Of a stretch of 64,000 bases of DNA, positions 36,520 through 45,195 are shown piece by piece. The notes below the pieces were generated by a model, which did no database searches, was not told the DNA's origin, and was given only the letters and a program-made list of their open reading frames with translations. The first letter of the stretch is position 1. Every line of letters begins with the position of its first letter. The stretch covers positions 248,001 to 312,000 of the forward strand of contig JBGAVG010000002.1 of the NCBI GenBank assembly GCA_044228245.1, written 5' to 3'. This DNA comes from Methylotenera_A sp044228245. Lineage in GTDB: Bacteria > Pseudomonadota > Gammaproteobacteria > Burkholderiales > Methylophilaceae. The translations under genes and the position numbers were made by a program.

Positions 36520-37413
36520 TTAAACCTTGGCAGCCGCCGCAACCTCAGCCGCATAATCCACGACTGCCTTTTCGATGCCCTCGCCCACGGTGTACATGGT
36601 GAACGAAGCAATAGAAGCATTTTTAGATTTCAACAATTGCTCGATGGTCATTTTGTCGTCTTTAACGAACACTTGGCTCAGCAAAGTCACTTCTTTCAGG
36701 AACTTTTGCACGGTACCATCTAGACGCTTTGCCATAATATCTGCAGGTATAGTTTTACCAGACTTTTCAGCTTCCTCCGTTGCTTTTTGTAGTGCCACGC
36801 GACGTTCAGCTTCAATCAAACTTGCATCAATGCCTGAAGCATCCAGTGATTTGGGTTTGGCTGCAGCTATATGCATCGCAATGTCTTTAGCCAATGCGTC
36901 ATCCCCGCCAACCAAGTCCACCAGTACGCCGATTTTGCTGCCATGTACATAACTTGCCAGCTTGCCTTTGGCGTTGATTTTCACAAAACGGCGCGGCGTG
37001 ATGTTCTCGCCAATTTTACCCACCAGTTGCGCGCGTGTTTCTTCTACGGTAGCACCACGCATTGCGAGCGTGCCTACAGCTGAGATGTCAGCAGCGTTGC
37101 TGCTAGCGACAATGCCAGCCAGCTCGCTCACAAATTTTAAAAAGTCTTCATTTTTTGCACAGAAATCCGTTTCCGAGTTCACTTCAATCATTGCACCGGT
37201 TTTACCATCTGCGCTAATCGAAATGCCTACTGTACCCTCAGCAGCCACGCGACCTGCAGCCTTGCTGGCCTTGTTGCCAAAACGTACACGTAAAATTTCC
37301 TCAGCACGCGTCATGTCGCCTTCAGCTTCGGTGAGTGCTTTCTTGCAATCCATCATTGGCGCATCGGTGCGCTCACGTAATTCTTTTACCATCCCTGCGG
37401 TAATTTCAGCCAT
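36520..37413 (-). CDS. tsf: Translation elongation factor Ts
   Basis: Nucleotide-exchange factor for EF-Tu. The 297-residue chain starts ITAGMVKELRERTDAPMMDCKKAL, with the TDV/TDAPMMDCK motif, and has the typical two-repeat core domain (EVNSETDFCAKNEDF). It lies downstream of rpsB with a strong hairpin between them at 37447-37472. Confidence 0.97.
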   Translation of the reverse strand: MAEITAGMVKELRERTDAPMMDCKKALTEAEGDMTRAEEILRVRFGNKASKAAGRVAAEGTVGISISADGKTGAMIEVNSETDFCAKNEDFLKFVSELAGIVASSNAADISAVGTLAMRGATVEETRAQLVGKIGENITPRRFVKINAKGKLASYVHGSKIGVLVDLVGGDDALAKDIAMHIAAAKPKSLDASGIDASLIEAERRVALQKATEEAEKSGKTIPADIMAKRLDGTVQKFLKEVTLLSQVFVKDDKMTIEQLLKSKNASIASFTMYTVGEGIEKAVVDYAAEVAAAAKV

Positions 37414-37446
37414 TTTTTGCTCCTAAAACCAATAGTTCTTAAATAG

Positions 37447-37472
37447 AAAAAGGGGCTGCACGCCCCTTTTTT
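37447..37472 (-). terminator. Hairpin between rpsB and tsf
   Basis: Perfect 10-bp stem AAAAAGGGGC/GCCCCTTTTT with a five-base loop TGCAC. On the minus strand the stem itself ends in five T residues. Since tsf lies 33 bp downstream and has no clear promoter, this is probably a partial terminator that sets the S2:EF-Ts ratio. Confidence 0.75.
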
Positions 37473-37483
37473 GCATGTATCAA

Positions 37484-38236
37484 TTACTCGGTTGCAGCTT
37501 CTGCCGCAACTTCTACAAACTCTTCTTCTTTTGCAGATTTTACAATCTCGGTAATCGCATTGGCACGGCCGTCCAATACTGCATCGGCCACACCACGCGC
37601 ATACAGGCGAATCGCGCGGCTAGAGTCATCGTTACCAGGAATCACATAAGCCACGCCATCTGGTGAGTTGTTGGTATCGACAATACCAATCACCGGGATG
37701 CCCAGTTTTTGCGCCTCGGTAATCGCGCCGCTTTCATGGCCGACGTCGATAATGAAAATCGCATCTGGCAAGCCACCCATTTCCTTAATGCCGCCGATGG
37801 AGCGCTCAAGCTTTTCGATTTCGCGTTTGTAACCAAGCGCTTCTTTTTTACCGAACTTTTCCAGGCTGCCATCCAGCAGCATCGCATCAAAGTCGTGCAA
37901 GCGCTTAATAGATTGTTTTACAGTTTTAAAGTTGGTCAGCATGCCGCCCAACCAACGGTGATTTACATATGCACAGCCAGCACGCACGGCTTCTTCTTTA
38001 ATGATATCGCGCGCTTGGCGTTTAGTGCCTACGAATAAAATACGACCCTTGTTGGCTGCCAATGTGCGCACGTATTTAAGCGCATCTTCAAACAATGGCA
38101 AGGTTTTTTCAAGGTTTACAATATGAATTTTGTTGCGGTCGCCAAAAATATATTCTGCCATTTTTGGGTTCCAGTAACGGGTTTGATGGCCGAAGTGAAC
38201 TCCGGCTTCCAGCATTTGACGCATGGTTACAGACAT
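37484..38236 (-). CDS. rpsB: 30S ribosomal protein S2
   Basis: Small-subunit ribosomal protein. The 250-residue product starts MSVTMRQMLEAGVHFGHQT, the family hallmark, and continues RYWNPKMAEYIFGDRNKIHI and GMLTNFKTVKQSI. The ATG at 38236 is preceded by GGAG at seven bases; the frame is open further upstream (to 38278) but that part does not match S2. A promoter with a GC-rich discriminator is visible at 38360-38389. Confidence 0.97.
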   Translation of the reverse strand: MSVTMRQMLEAGVHFGHQTRYWNPKMAEYIFGDRNKIHIVNLEKTLPLFEDALKYVRTLAANKGRILFVGTKRQARDIIKEEAVRAGCAYVNHRWLGGMLTNFKTVKQSIKRLHDFDAMLLDGSLEKFGKKEALGYKREIEKLERSIGGIKEMGGLPDAIFIIDVGHESGAITEAQKLGIPVIGIVDTNNSPDGVAYVIPGNDDSSRAIRLYARGVADAVLDGRANAITEIVKSAKEEEFVEVAAEAATE

Positions 38237-38359
38237 TTGATTACTCCATGTAAGGGTTAAATTTACACACATCCACAATATTCAATTGAATGAACACCCT
38301 GTACGGGATGGTGCCTTATTTTTTTACTAACAGCTTTTCTGCTAAATTGCAGAGGCCGC

Positions 38360-38389
38360 ATAATACCATTAACTGATCGAGTTTGCCAG
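38360..38389 (-). promoter_or_regulatory. Promoter for rpsB-tsf
   Basis: Minus strand: CTGGCA, 18-bp spacer, TATTAT, then a GC-rich discriminator (GCGGCC) as expected for growth-rate-controlled genes. The resulting leader is about 115 nt, long enough for feedback control by S2, though I cannot identify a specific structure. Confidence 0.5.
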
Positions 38390-38396
38390 CTTAATC

Positions 38397-39248
38397 TTAT
38401 ATGTTTAAGACGTCCGCAGGCACGCCGATGATGCGCTTGGTTCTGTCAATATCCAACCTTAAAAACTCAGCGACATCGCGATAATCATCCGGCAGGGCTG
38501 CATCATCCCAACCGTTTGCGGAATGGCGTGCCAGATTTACCGCCAGCATGACGTTTCTCACCCGCTGTTCGCCAGAAGCATTATCCTGCATCAGCTTGGA
38601 TAACAATGGCGGCAATTGAAACAGCTCAACCAGCTCCTTTTGCAAATCATGCAACCTAAATCCCAGCACCTCTTGCTGTACGATATGGCTGCGCAAGGTT
38701 TTATCAGCTTGCTGCATGGCATGGATGGCATTCATTTTATCGGGGGCAAAACACCACATCAGCATTTCGGATAAATCATGCAGCAAAGCGGCAATACGCA
38801 CCTCTTCAGCATGCAGGTCTGCCAGATGCGTCGCCCATTCGGCCGCAAAATAGGCTGCACGATGTGCACGCCGAATCAGTTTAAGCAAATGCATCAATGC
38901 TGGCAGATTATTCTTAAGCGCATCCTCAACCAGAAAACTGGGTGGGATATCGCGAAAAAAAGTGGTGGTGCCCATCATCAGAATCGCCTGCTCAACCTGC
39001 AGCAGATCCTGCAACTGGTGTTTGCCCTTATGCTTTTGCGAATAACTCAGCACCCTGAACACCATCATCGGGTCGTTATAAACCGTTGCCGCAATCGCAC
39101 GTGCACTCAGCTTATCTTCGTCTGCCTGCAAACGTGCGATTTCGCGCGCCGTTTGCTTAAGCACGGGGATTTCAGCGGTACTGATAAAACCAAGCCAGGC
39201 ATTGATATCTTTTGCTGCTGTGTCTGTGTCTGTGGGTGTCGACGCCAT
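38397..39248 (-). CDS. HDOD domain signalling protein
   Basis: A 283-residue single-domain HDOD protein. The HDOD pattern is visible from about residue 25 (ISTAEIPVLKQTAREIARL) through AAVYNDPMMVFRVLSYSQ-like and the HD-related stretch EVRIAALLHDLSEMLMWCFAP. HDOD proteins usually act in regulatory or stress pathways and lack HD phosphohydrolase activity; the role here is unknown. It lies between rpsB and map, divergent from map. The N-terminus has a short Thr-Asp repeat (TPTDTDTAAKD). Confidence 0.8.
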   Translation of the reverse strand: MASTPTDTDTAAKDINAWLGFISTAEIPVLKQTAREIARLQADEDKLSARAIAATVYNDPMMVFRVLSYSQKHKGKHQLQDLLQVEQAILMMGTTTFFRDIPPSFLVEDALKNNLPALMHLLKLIRRAHRAAYFAAEWATHLADLHAEEVRIAALLHDLSEMLMWCFAPDKMNAIHAMQQADKTLRSHIVQQEVLGFRLHDLQKELVELFQLPPLLSKLMQDNASGEQRVRNVMLAVNLARHSANGWDDAALPDDYRDVAEFLRLDIDRTKRIIGVPADVLNI

Positions 39249-39419
39249 TCAAACTCTCCTTTACCAGCTTCACAGCATAAAGGCGTTGGCTGGCTTTGAA
39301 TCCGCAAAAAAACGCCATATAAATAGCACATACCTTGAGATTGCTTTTTTTCTTAGCGCAAACGAGACGAGAGTGACTATGCTAAAATGGCGCCATTCCA
39401 TCACTCATATAGCAATTTC

Positions 39420-40208
39420 ATGGCCATCACCATCAACAACGCAGACGACATCGAAAAAATGCGCATTGCAGGCAGGCTCGCATCTGAAGTCCTTGATTAC
39501 ATTACTCCTTTTGTAGTGCATGGCGTCACGACAGAAAAACTTGACCAGCTTTGCCATGATTATATCGTGAACGTGCAGCAGGCGATTCCCGCACCTTTGA
39601 ATTATGCGCCTGACGGCCACACGCCCTACCCCAAATCTATTTGCACCTCGGTGAATCATCAGATTTGCCACGGCGTGCCGGGTGACAAAGTGCTAAAGAA
39701 CGGCGACATTGTGAACATCGACATCACCGTGATTAAAGATGGTTATCATGGCGACACTTCGCGCATGTTCATGGTGGGCGAGGTTTCGATTCAAGCCAAA
39801 AGATTGTGCGAAATCACCTATCAGGCCATGTGGTTAGGCATACGCCAGGTGAAGCCGGATGCTACTCTGGGCGACATTGGCCATGCCATTCAAAGCTTCG
39901 CGGAAAAAAATGGTTACAGCGTGGTGCGTGAGTTTTGCGGGCACGGCATTGGCAAAAAATTTCATGAAGACCCGCAAGTGCTGCATTACGGCAAACCCGG
40001 TACCGGACTCAAGCTGAAAGCCGGCATGATGTTTACCATAGAACCGATGATTAATGCGGGTAAGCGCGATATTAAACAACTGCCTGACGGCTGGACCATT
40101 GTCACTAAAGACCGCAGTTTATCGGCACAGTGGGAACACACCATACTGGTGACCGAAACCGGTTTTGAAGTGATGACATTGTCCGCCGGGTCGCCTCCTG
40201 CACCTTAA
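39420..40208 (+). CDS. map: Type I methionine aminopeptidase
   Basis: Removes N-terminal methionine from new proteins. The 262-residue chain has the five metal ligands: DIVNIDITVIKDGYHGDTSRMF, EFCGHGIGKKFHEDP, FTIEPMINAGK and QWEHTILVTETGFE. The chosen ATG at 39420 starts MAITINNADDIEKMRIAG, the family start; the frame is open further upstream but not homologous. A TGCTAAAAT extended -10 lies 32 bp before it. It is the first gene of map-glnD and abuts glnD directly. Confidence 0.95.
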   Translation: MAITINNADDIEKMRIAGRLASEVLDYITPFVVHGVTTEKLDQLCHDYIVNVQQAIPAPLNYAPDGHTPYPKSICTSVNHQICHGVPGDKVLKNGDIVNIDITVIKDGYHGDTSRMFMVGEVSIQAKRLCEITYQAMWLGIRQVKPDATLGDIGHAIQSFAEKNGYSVVREFCGHGIGKKFHEDPQVLHYGKPGTGLKLKAGMMFTIEPMINAGKRDIKQLPDGWTIVTKDRSLSAQWEHTILVTETGFEVMTLSAGSPPAP

Positions 40209-42770
40209 ATGTCAGAAGCAAAGCAAGCAATCCAAGCCTGGCGCAGCACGTTAAAAGCGCAGCAAAATGCACTGGAGGCCAGTTTTCTCCAGCATAAGAA
40301 CCCTGCCCAGCTACTCAGAAAGCACGCGCAATTAATCGATGCGCTGTTAAAACAGATATGGCTGCAAGCCAATATCCATGCGGGGGTGGCTTTAATCGCC
40401 GTGGGCGGCTACGGGCGCGGCGAGTTGTTCCCCTATTCTGATATAGACTTGCTTATATTACTGCCGGATCAGCATGATGACCTGCTGAATGGGCAAATTG
40501 AAAGCCTGATTGGCCAGTTGTGGGATATTGGCCTGAGCGTGGGCCACAGCGTGCGCAGCCTGCAGGAATGCGTGAATGAGGCAGCGCAAGACGTGACCGT
40601 GCAAACCAATTTGCTTGAGGCGCGCTTACTTGCTGGCAACAAAGCCAGTTACCAGCTGTTTATTGAAGCCACCCGTGCGCAAATGCAGCCAGCCGAGTTT
40701 TTTGCGGACAAATTCAAAGAGCAGGATAATCGCCACGCCAAATTTAACGATACTGCCTACAGCCTGGAGCCTAATATCAAGGAGAGTCCCGGCGGGTTAC
40801 GAGATTTGCACATGATCTTGTGGCTGGCACAAAGCCAGCATCTGGGTAAAACCTGGCTGGAACTTGCTAAAAACAACATCATTACCAGTAGCGAATTGCG
40901 CCAGATTAAGCGGCACGAGCGCAATCTGCAAACCCTGCGTATCCGTTTGCATTATCTGGCCAAACGCCGCGAAGACAGGTTGCTATTTGATTTTCAGAAC
41001 GAGCTTGCCGCCAACTTGGGCCTGGTCAACACCCCAAACAAACGCGCCAGCGAACAGCTCATGCAAAACTATTATCGCAGCGTTAAATTTATTAGCTTAA
41101 TCAATGAGATATTGCTTAAGACTTTAGAATATACATTAAGTATAATTAAACCGGCTATCGTCCCGGTCAATCCGCGCTTCGAGTCGCGAAACGGCTTGCT
41201 GGAGGCCAAATCTGCGCAGCTTTTGCAGCAACGGCCAAGTGCAATTTTAGAAAGCTTTTTATTGCTGCAGCAACACCCGGAACTTAAGGGCATGAGCGCC
41301 AGCCTGCTTCGTGAACTGCAGCGCGTAAAGAAAATCGTGAATCGGGATTTTCGTGATTCCGCCGAAAACAAAAAGCTGTTTTTAAGCATATTATCCCAAC
41401 CCAACGGCGTCAATCATAGCCTGCGACGCATGAACCGTTATGGCATTCTAGGTCAATACATCCCCGCTTTTGGCAAGATCATTGGCCAGATGCAGCACGA
41501 TTTGTTCCACGTTTACACTGTGGATGAGCATATTCTAAATGTGCTGGCAAACCTGCGCCGTTTCGCCAAGCCTGAGCTGAAACATGAATTTCCGCTATGC
41601 ACAGGATTGTTTGAGGCCTTTGAAAAGCCCCATCTGCTCTACCTCGCAGCCCTGTTCCATGACATTGCAAAAGGCCGTGGCGGTGACCACTCCACTTTAG
41701 GCACAGTTGACGCGAAACGCTTTTGCAGATTACACAACCTGCCCAGAGAGGATACGGGTTTAGTGGCCTGGCTGGTTGAATCACATCTCAAAATGTCCAG
41801 CACTGCACAAAAATCCGATTTGTCCGATCCCAATGTCATCGAGCAATTCGCGCATTTCGTAAAAACCGAAAAACGGCTGACAGCCCTGTATTTATTGACT
41901 GTAGCGGATATTCGCGGCACCAGTCCCATCGTATGGAACGCATGGAAAGCCCGCTTGCTGGAAAGCTTATTCCATGCAACAAAACGCGTACTGAACGATG
42001 AAACTTTCAGCGTACAGCAAACCATTGAAACCAGACAGCGGGAAGCCGCGCTCAAGCTCAACAGATATGGGCTTAGCGTGCAATCTTACCAGGCATTATG
42101 GAATAACGTCGGCGATGCCTACTTTATTCGCTTTGAGCCTGACGAAATCGCCTGGCAAAGCCGCTTGCTCACACCGCATGTCTATAGCGATAAACCCATA
42201 GTTCGCGCGCGCTTAAGTCCAAGCGGCGACGGCATCCAGGTGATGATCTACACGCGCAATCAGGATGATTTATTCGCCCGCATCTGCAACTTTTTTGACC
42301 GCATGGCCTATAACATCGTACAGGCGAAGATTTACACCACCCATCATGGCTATGCATTGAATAGTTTTATTGTTTTAGATCAATCAGGTAAGTCGGTAAG
42401 TTACAGTGGTTTATTAAGTTTTATCGAGGCCGAATTGACCGAAAAAATCCTCGCCGCAACCGCGTTGGAAGCGCCGCTGGAAGGCCGCGTTAGCCGCCAG
42501 GTGAAACACATGCCATTTGCCACGCAAGTGAATATCAGTGCAGAAACTCAAAGCATTAATCATACACTCGAAATTATGGCAGGCGATCGCCCTGGCCTGC
42601 TCGCCAGGATTGCGTTCATATTTTTACAGCATGGCGTAGATTTGCACAACGCAAAAATTAACACGCTTGGCAACCGCGCTGAAGACAGCTTTTTGATTTC
42701 CGCCAAGCAAGGCCGCCAGCTAGACGCCTTGCAGCTTGAACAGCTAAAAAGCGATTTGGCTAATTTATAA
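40209..42770 (+). CDS. glnD: Bifunctional uridylyltransferase/uridylyl-removing enzyme GlnD
   Basis: Nitrogen sensor that adds or removes UMP on PII proteins according to glutamine. The 853-residue chain has the nucleotidyltransferase motif VGGYGRGELFPYSDIDLLIL (about 65-84), the uridylyl-removing HD domain (AALFHDIAKGRGGDHS, about 485), and two C-terminal ACT domains (about 675-850, one starting IQVMIYTRNQDDLFARIC). It starts directly after the map stop (TAA-ATG), the usual map-glnD pair. Both activities appear intact. Confidence 0.95.
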   Translation: MSEAKQAIQAWRSTLKAQQNALEASFLQHKNPAQLLRKHAQLIDALLKQIWLQANIHAGVALIAVGGYGRGELFPYSDIDLLILLPDQHDDLLNGQIESLIGQLWDIGLSVGHSVRSLQECVNEAAQDVTVQTNLLEARLLAGNKASYQLFIEATRAQMQPAEFFADKFKEQDNRHAKFNDTAYSLEPNIKESPGGLRDLHMILWLAQSQHLGKTWLELAKNNIITSSELRQIKRHERNLQTLRIRLHYLAKRREDRLLFDFQNELAANLGLVNTPNKRASEQLMQNYYRSVKFISLINEILLKTLEYTLSIIKPAIVPVNPRFESRNGLLEAKSAQLLQQRPSAILESFLLLQQHPELKGMSASLLRELQRVKKIVNRDFRDSAENKKLFLSILSQPNGVNHSLRRMNRYGILGQYIPAFGKIIGQMQHDLFHVYTVDEHILNVLANLRRFAKPELKHEFPLCTGLFEAFEKPHLLYLAALFHDIAKGRGGDHSTLGTVDAKRFCRLHNLPREDTGLVAWLVESHLKMSSTAQKSDLSDPNVIEQFAHFVKTEKRLTALYLLTVADIRGTSPIVWNAWKARLLESLFHATKRVLNDETFSVQQTIETRQREAALKLNRYGLSVQSYQALWNNVGDAYFIRFEPDEIAWQSRLLTPHVYSDKPIVRARLSPSGDGIQVMIYTRNQDDLFARICNFFDRMAYNIVQAKIYTTHHGYALNSFIVLDQSGKSVSYSGLLSFIEAELTEKILAATALEAPLEGRVSRQVKHMPFATQVNISAETQSINHTLEIMAGDRPGLLARIAFIFLQHGVDLHNAKINTLGNRAEDSFLISAKQGRQLDALQLEQLKSDLANL

Positions 42771-42776
42771 GATATC

Positions 42777-43049
42777 TCAGCTAAACTGGTAGTGCTTGCG
42801 CAGCGGTTTTTTTACATCCCAGGTGCACGATAACCCGGCTGGAAAAGTAACCAGATCACCGGGTCCAAAACTGACTGGCGCGCCCCCGTTTTTTGGGGTT
42901 ACCGTCACTTCACCTTCGAGGATATAGGCGATTTCCTGCGATTGGTAACTCCAGGGAAAAGTAGACACCTCTTTTGACCAGGTTGGCCAGCTTTTAACGC
43001 CCAGCGAAGCCAGTTTGGTGGCGTCAGGTTTCTCAACAGTAATGTTCAT
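42777..43049 (-). CDS. Cupin domain protein (Cupin_3 type), copy 1
   Basis: A 90-residue single-domain cupin. Shared pattern with the neighbour at 43129-43404: LGVKSWPTW, the EIAYILEGEVTVTP strand, GPGDLVTFPAGLSCTWDV and an HY-F ending. It resembles small Cupin_3/ureidoglycine-aminohydrolase-like cupins of unknown function. The two genes are about 45% alike, so they are a tandem duplication. A strong hairpin at 43072-43100 lies between them, so this gene may be expressed by read-through. Confidence 0.75.
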   Translation of the reverse strand: MNITVEKPDATKLASLGVKSWPTWSKEVSTFPWSYQSQEIAYILEGEVTVTPKNGGAPVSFGPGDLVTFPAGLSCTWDVKKPLRKHYQFS

Positions 43050-43071
43050 AGCGTGCTCCTTAAAAACAAAA

Positions 43072-43100
43072 AAGCCTCGAATATCTTATATTCGAGGCTT
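43072..43100 (-). terminator. Strong hairpin between the tandem cupins
   Basis: A 13-bp stem (AAGCCTCGAATAT with its complement) closed by a three-base loop CTT. On the minus strand it is followed by TTTTTTGTTTTT, a textbook terminator for the upstream cupin at 43129-43404. Confidence 0.9.
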
Positions 43101-43128
43101 ATTGTATGCCTAACACACAAAAATGCAA

Positions 43129-43404
43129 TTACGAGTGTTTGTAGTGTTTTTTCAGCTGTTTCACAACTTCCCAGTTGCTTTTGAGGCCTTTTGGAAATAC
43201 CACGAAATCACCGGCTTTAATCACCACTTTTTCGCCACCCTGAGGAGTCACATGAAACTCACCCTCCAGTACATACGCGCTTTCGGTCATGCCAAAATCC
43301 AGCGGAAACTTGGATGGTGCGCAATCCCAGGTTGCCCAGCTGGAAACGCCTAGTGACTTTAATTTTTCTTCTGATGGATTGTGGTCGATAATAATTTGGC
43401 TCAT
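43129..43404 (-). CDS. Cupin domain protein (Cupin_3 type), copy 2
   Basis: A 91-residue cupin, paralogous to the gene at 42777-43049: LGVSSWATWDC, ESAYVLEGEFHVTP, KAGDFVVFPKGLKSNWEV and a KHYKHS end. The ATG at 43404 has AAGGA six bases ahead; an earlier in-frame ATG at 43437 would add an unrelated stretch overlapping a palindrome. Small cupins of this type often bind a metal or sugar derivative, but no specific substrate can be assigned. It lies just outside the tRNA-Ser island. Confidence 0.75.
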   Translation of the reverse strand: MSQIIIDHNPSEEKLKSLGVSSWATWDCAPSKFPLDFGMTESAYVLEGEFHVTPQGGEKVVIKAGDFVVFPKGLKSNWEVVKQLKKHYKHS

Positions 43405-43435
43405 ATTTTTCCTTAAGTACAGACTCATTAAATGC

Positions 43436-43460
43436 AAATACTGCTCAAGAAGCAGTATTT
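43436..43460 (-). terminator. Hairpin adjoining the island; likely original tRNA-Ser terminator
   Basis: Perfect 10-bp stem AAATACTGCT/AGCAGTATTT with a five-base loop CAAGA. It begins seven bases from the left direct repeat. If the island is removed, this hairpin comes to lie directly downstream of the tRNA-Ser 3' end on the minus strand. Confidence 0.6.
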
Positions 43461-43466
43461 AAAAAT

Positions 43467-43480
43467 TGGCGGAAGAGGTG
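43467..43480 (+). repeat. Left attachment-site repeat
   Basis: TGGCGGAAGAGGTG, identical to the 3' end of tRNA-Ser(UGA) at 45938-45951 and in the same orientation. It ends the homology to host sequence on the left of the island. Confidence 0.75.
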
Positions 43481-43542
43481 GCCGTGGAAATACCCTAGAA
43501 ATATCTTTTACTTCAATGTCTTACATGCTACACGGAAAGCAG

Positions 43543-43651
43543 ATACCAACAAATATACCAACAACTACAAAAAACGTCACTTCTAACCGGTTATAAATAC
43601 CAACCAATATTATATTACAAAGTGCAAAATTTTCATAAATGAAATACCAAC
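43543..43651 (+). repeat. Left array of ATACCAAC sites
   Basis: Four exact copies of ATACCAAC at 43543, 43555, 43597 and 43644, all on the plus strand. The first two are 12 bp apart and each is followed by an A/T-rich tract. They are good candidates for integrase arm-type sites, mirroring four copies near the integrase start. Apart from these sites and the flanking repeat I see no coding sequence in 43481-43820. Confidence 0.65.
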
Positions 43652-43820
43652 AGATATATAGACGAGTATTCCAGAAAAAAGAATACTAAGAACTATCTCA
43701 AAGAAGTCTATAGGGAATTAAAAATGAATGTCATAGAAAGCTTCAAGTTTATGCAAATTTCCCAGTAATCGGTATTATGAATATTCTTAGCAAATTAACA
43801 TTTAATCAATATAGTTAATA

Positions 43821-44354
43821 ATGATAAAAAAGAAGAAGTTTTTAGACGGCCATAAAAAGGTAGGGAAAAAGCTAATCCCGCCAATGCTCCAATTACCAAA
43901 TGTGGTCATGACTTCTTTTCGTGATGACAAAATCCCAGATTTAGTCTGGCTGGCGCCATTTTTCTTGAGGGTTAGTGATAAATTTGCTGTTAATGCAATT
44001 ATGGAGTTTTTAATCAAATGCAAAGAAATTCTCAACTCTGATGAAGCACCACCTTTAGTATTTTTAAGCAACTTTAATAAACTTACAAATATACAAAAAC
44101 AAGCATTAATAGATGGTTTATCACAAAAACCAATATTGAGTTTCATTCTTGATAAACTCAAACATCAAAATTACTTATTTCATGATTATCCTCTTAAATT
44201 TTTATTTGGTGACTTCAACCAAGAAAGTGATAGAGAACAATACATTACTTTACTAGAAAAAGATGTGGATGCACTTTTTGATAGATATTCATTAGTTGCA
44301 ACCAAAATACAAGTTACAACTGTTTGTAATGGTCTAATTTTCTGCAACACTTAG
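43821..44354 (+). CDS. Unknown island gene, 3' end truncated by an IS element
   Basis: A 177-residue open frame beginning MIKKKKFLDGHKKVGKKLIP. About 168 residues are native and the last nine (CNGLIFCNT) come from the end of the IS3-family element inserted at 44325. The protein is A+T rich and lysine/leucine rich, unlike the housekeeping neighbours. I do not recognise the family. There is no strong ribosome-binding site ahead of the ATG. It is the only non-mobility gene left inside the tRNA-Ser island, so it is likely the start of a larger accessory protein. A short stretch (KLIPPMLQLPNVVMTSFRDD) is distinctive and could be used to find full-length relatives. Confidence 0.5.
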   Translation: MIKKKKFLDGHKKVGKKLIPPMLQLPNVVMTSFRDDKIPDLVWLAPFFLRVSDKFAVNAIMEFLIKCKEILNSDEAPPLVFLSNFNKLTNIQKQALIDGLSQKPILSFILDKLKHQNYLFHDYPLKFLFGDFNQESDREQYITLLEKDVDALFDRYSLVATKIQVTTVCNGLIFCNT

Positions 44355-45178
44355 TTAGAGGTATTTGTTACGTTTTGTAGTCTTGCTTCATATTCTACAG
44401 GCGAAATATTCCCCAATGTTGAATGTCGTCGTTTTTGGTTATAAAACGATTCAATATAATCAGCAATATCCGCCATAGCCTCAGCTCTCGTTTTGTATTG
44501 TCGGTAATTGACCCTTTCTGATTTTAAACTTCTAAAAAAGCGCTCAGTGACCGCATTATCTAAGCAATTACCACGTCTACTCATGCTGGCAGTGATATTG
44601 TGTTGAATAAGTGCCTGTTGAAACGCATCGCTACTATATTGCACGCCTTGATCGGTGTGAAATAATATCGGTTGTTGCGGCTTTCTAAGTTGTACCGCCA
44701 GGTTGATTGCCCGCACGCTTAATTCACTATTGGGCTGATGGCTAAATGCCCAACTGACCACACGTCTTGAATACAGATCCAGCACAATGGCTAAATACAA
44801 CCAGCCCTGATGCGTGCGAATGTAAGTAATATCGCCTGTCCAGTGCGTATTGGTATCGCTCGGGTTAAATTGACGATTTAAGCTGTTCGGTGCAACTTGA
44901 CTGGGTTTGCCTGCCATTGGATAGCGATGTTGTTTGGGACGCTTAGCCTTGAGCTGTAAGGCTTGCATCAGGCTGCGCACTTTATAACGCCCAACAACAA
45001 AGCCTTGTGCGTTAAGCTCAACCCGCATGCGTCTGCTGCCATAAGTCGCGTGTACATCGGCATGGATGTGCCGCACTGCGGCACGCAGTTTGATGGCGTT
45101 AGCATCAATGGCTTTAGGCGCGGCACGGCGATAATAACTACTACGTGCGCACTTCAGGTTGCGACAAATATCCGTCAC
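44351..45178 (-). CDS. IS3-family transposase OrfB (DDE domain)
   Basis: A 275-residue integrase-core protein. The DDE motif is complete: HWTGDITYIRT (first Asp), ILFHTDQGVQYSS (second Asp) and NCLDNAVTERFFRSLKSERV (Glu). An HTH-like N-terminal part (NLKCARSSYYRR) precedes it. It is expected to be made as an OrfAB fusion by -1 frameshifting from orfA at the A AAA AAG run near 45256-45262. The reading frame stays open back into orfA, so the fusion is possible. Confidence 0.93.
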   Translation of the reverse strand: MTDICRNLKCARSSYYRRAAPKAIDANAIKLRAAVRHIHADVHATYGSRRMRVELNAQGFVVGRYKVRSLMQALQLKAKRPKQHRYPMAGKPSQVAPNSLNRQFNPSDTNTHWTGDITYIRTHQGWLYLAIVLDLYSRRVVSWAFSHQPNSELSVRAINLAVQLRKPQQPILFHTDQGVQYSSDAFQQALIQHNITASMSRRGNCLDNAVTERFFRSLKSERVNYRQYKTRAEAMADIADYIESFYNQKRRHSTLGNISPVEYEARLQNVTNTSN

Positions 45179-45195
45179 CTTAAAATTGGCCTTCT

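Noticed and set aside
43543..43651. CRISPR array in the left ATACCAAC cluster
   Set aside because: The repeated unit is only eight bases and spacing is irregular (12, 42, 47 bp); no cas genes are present.
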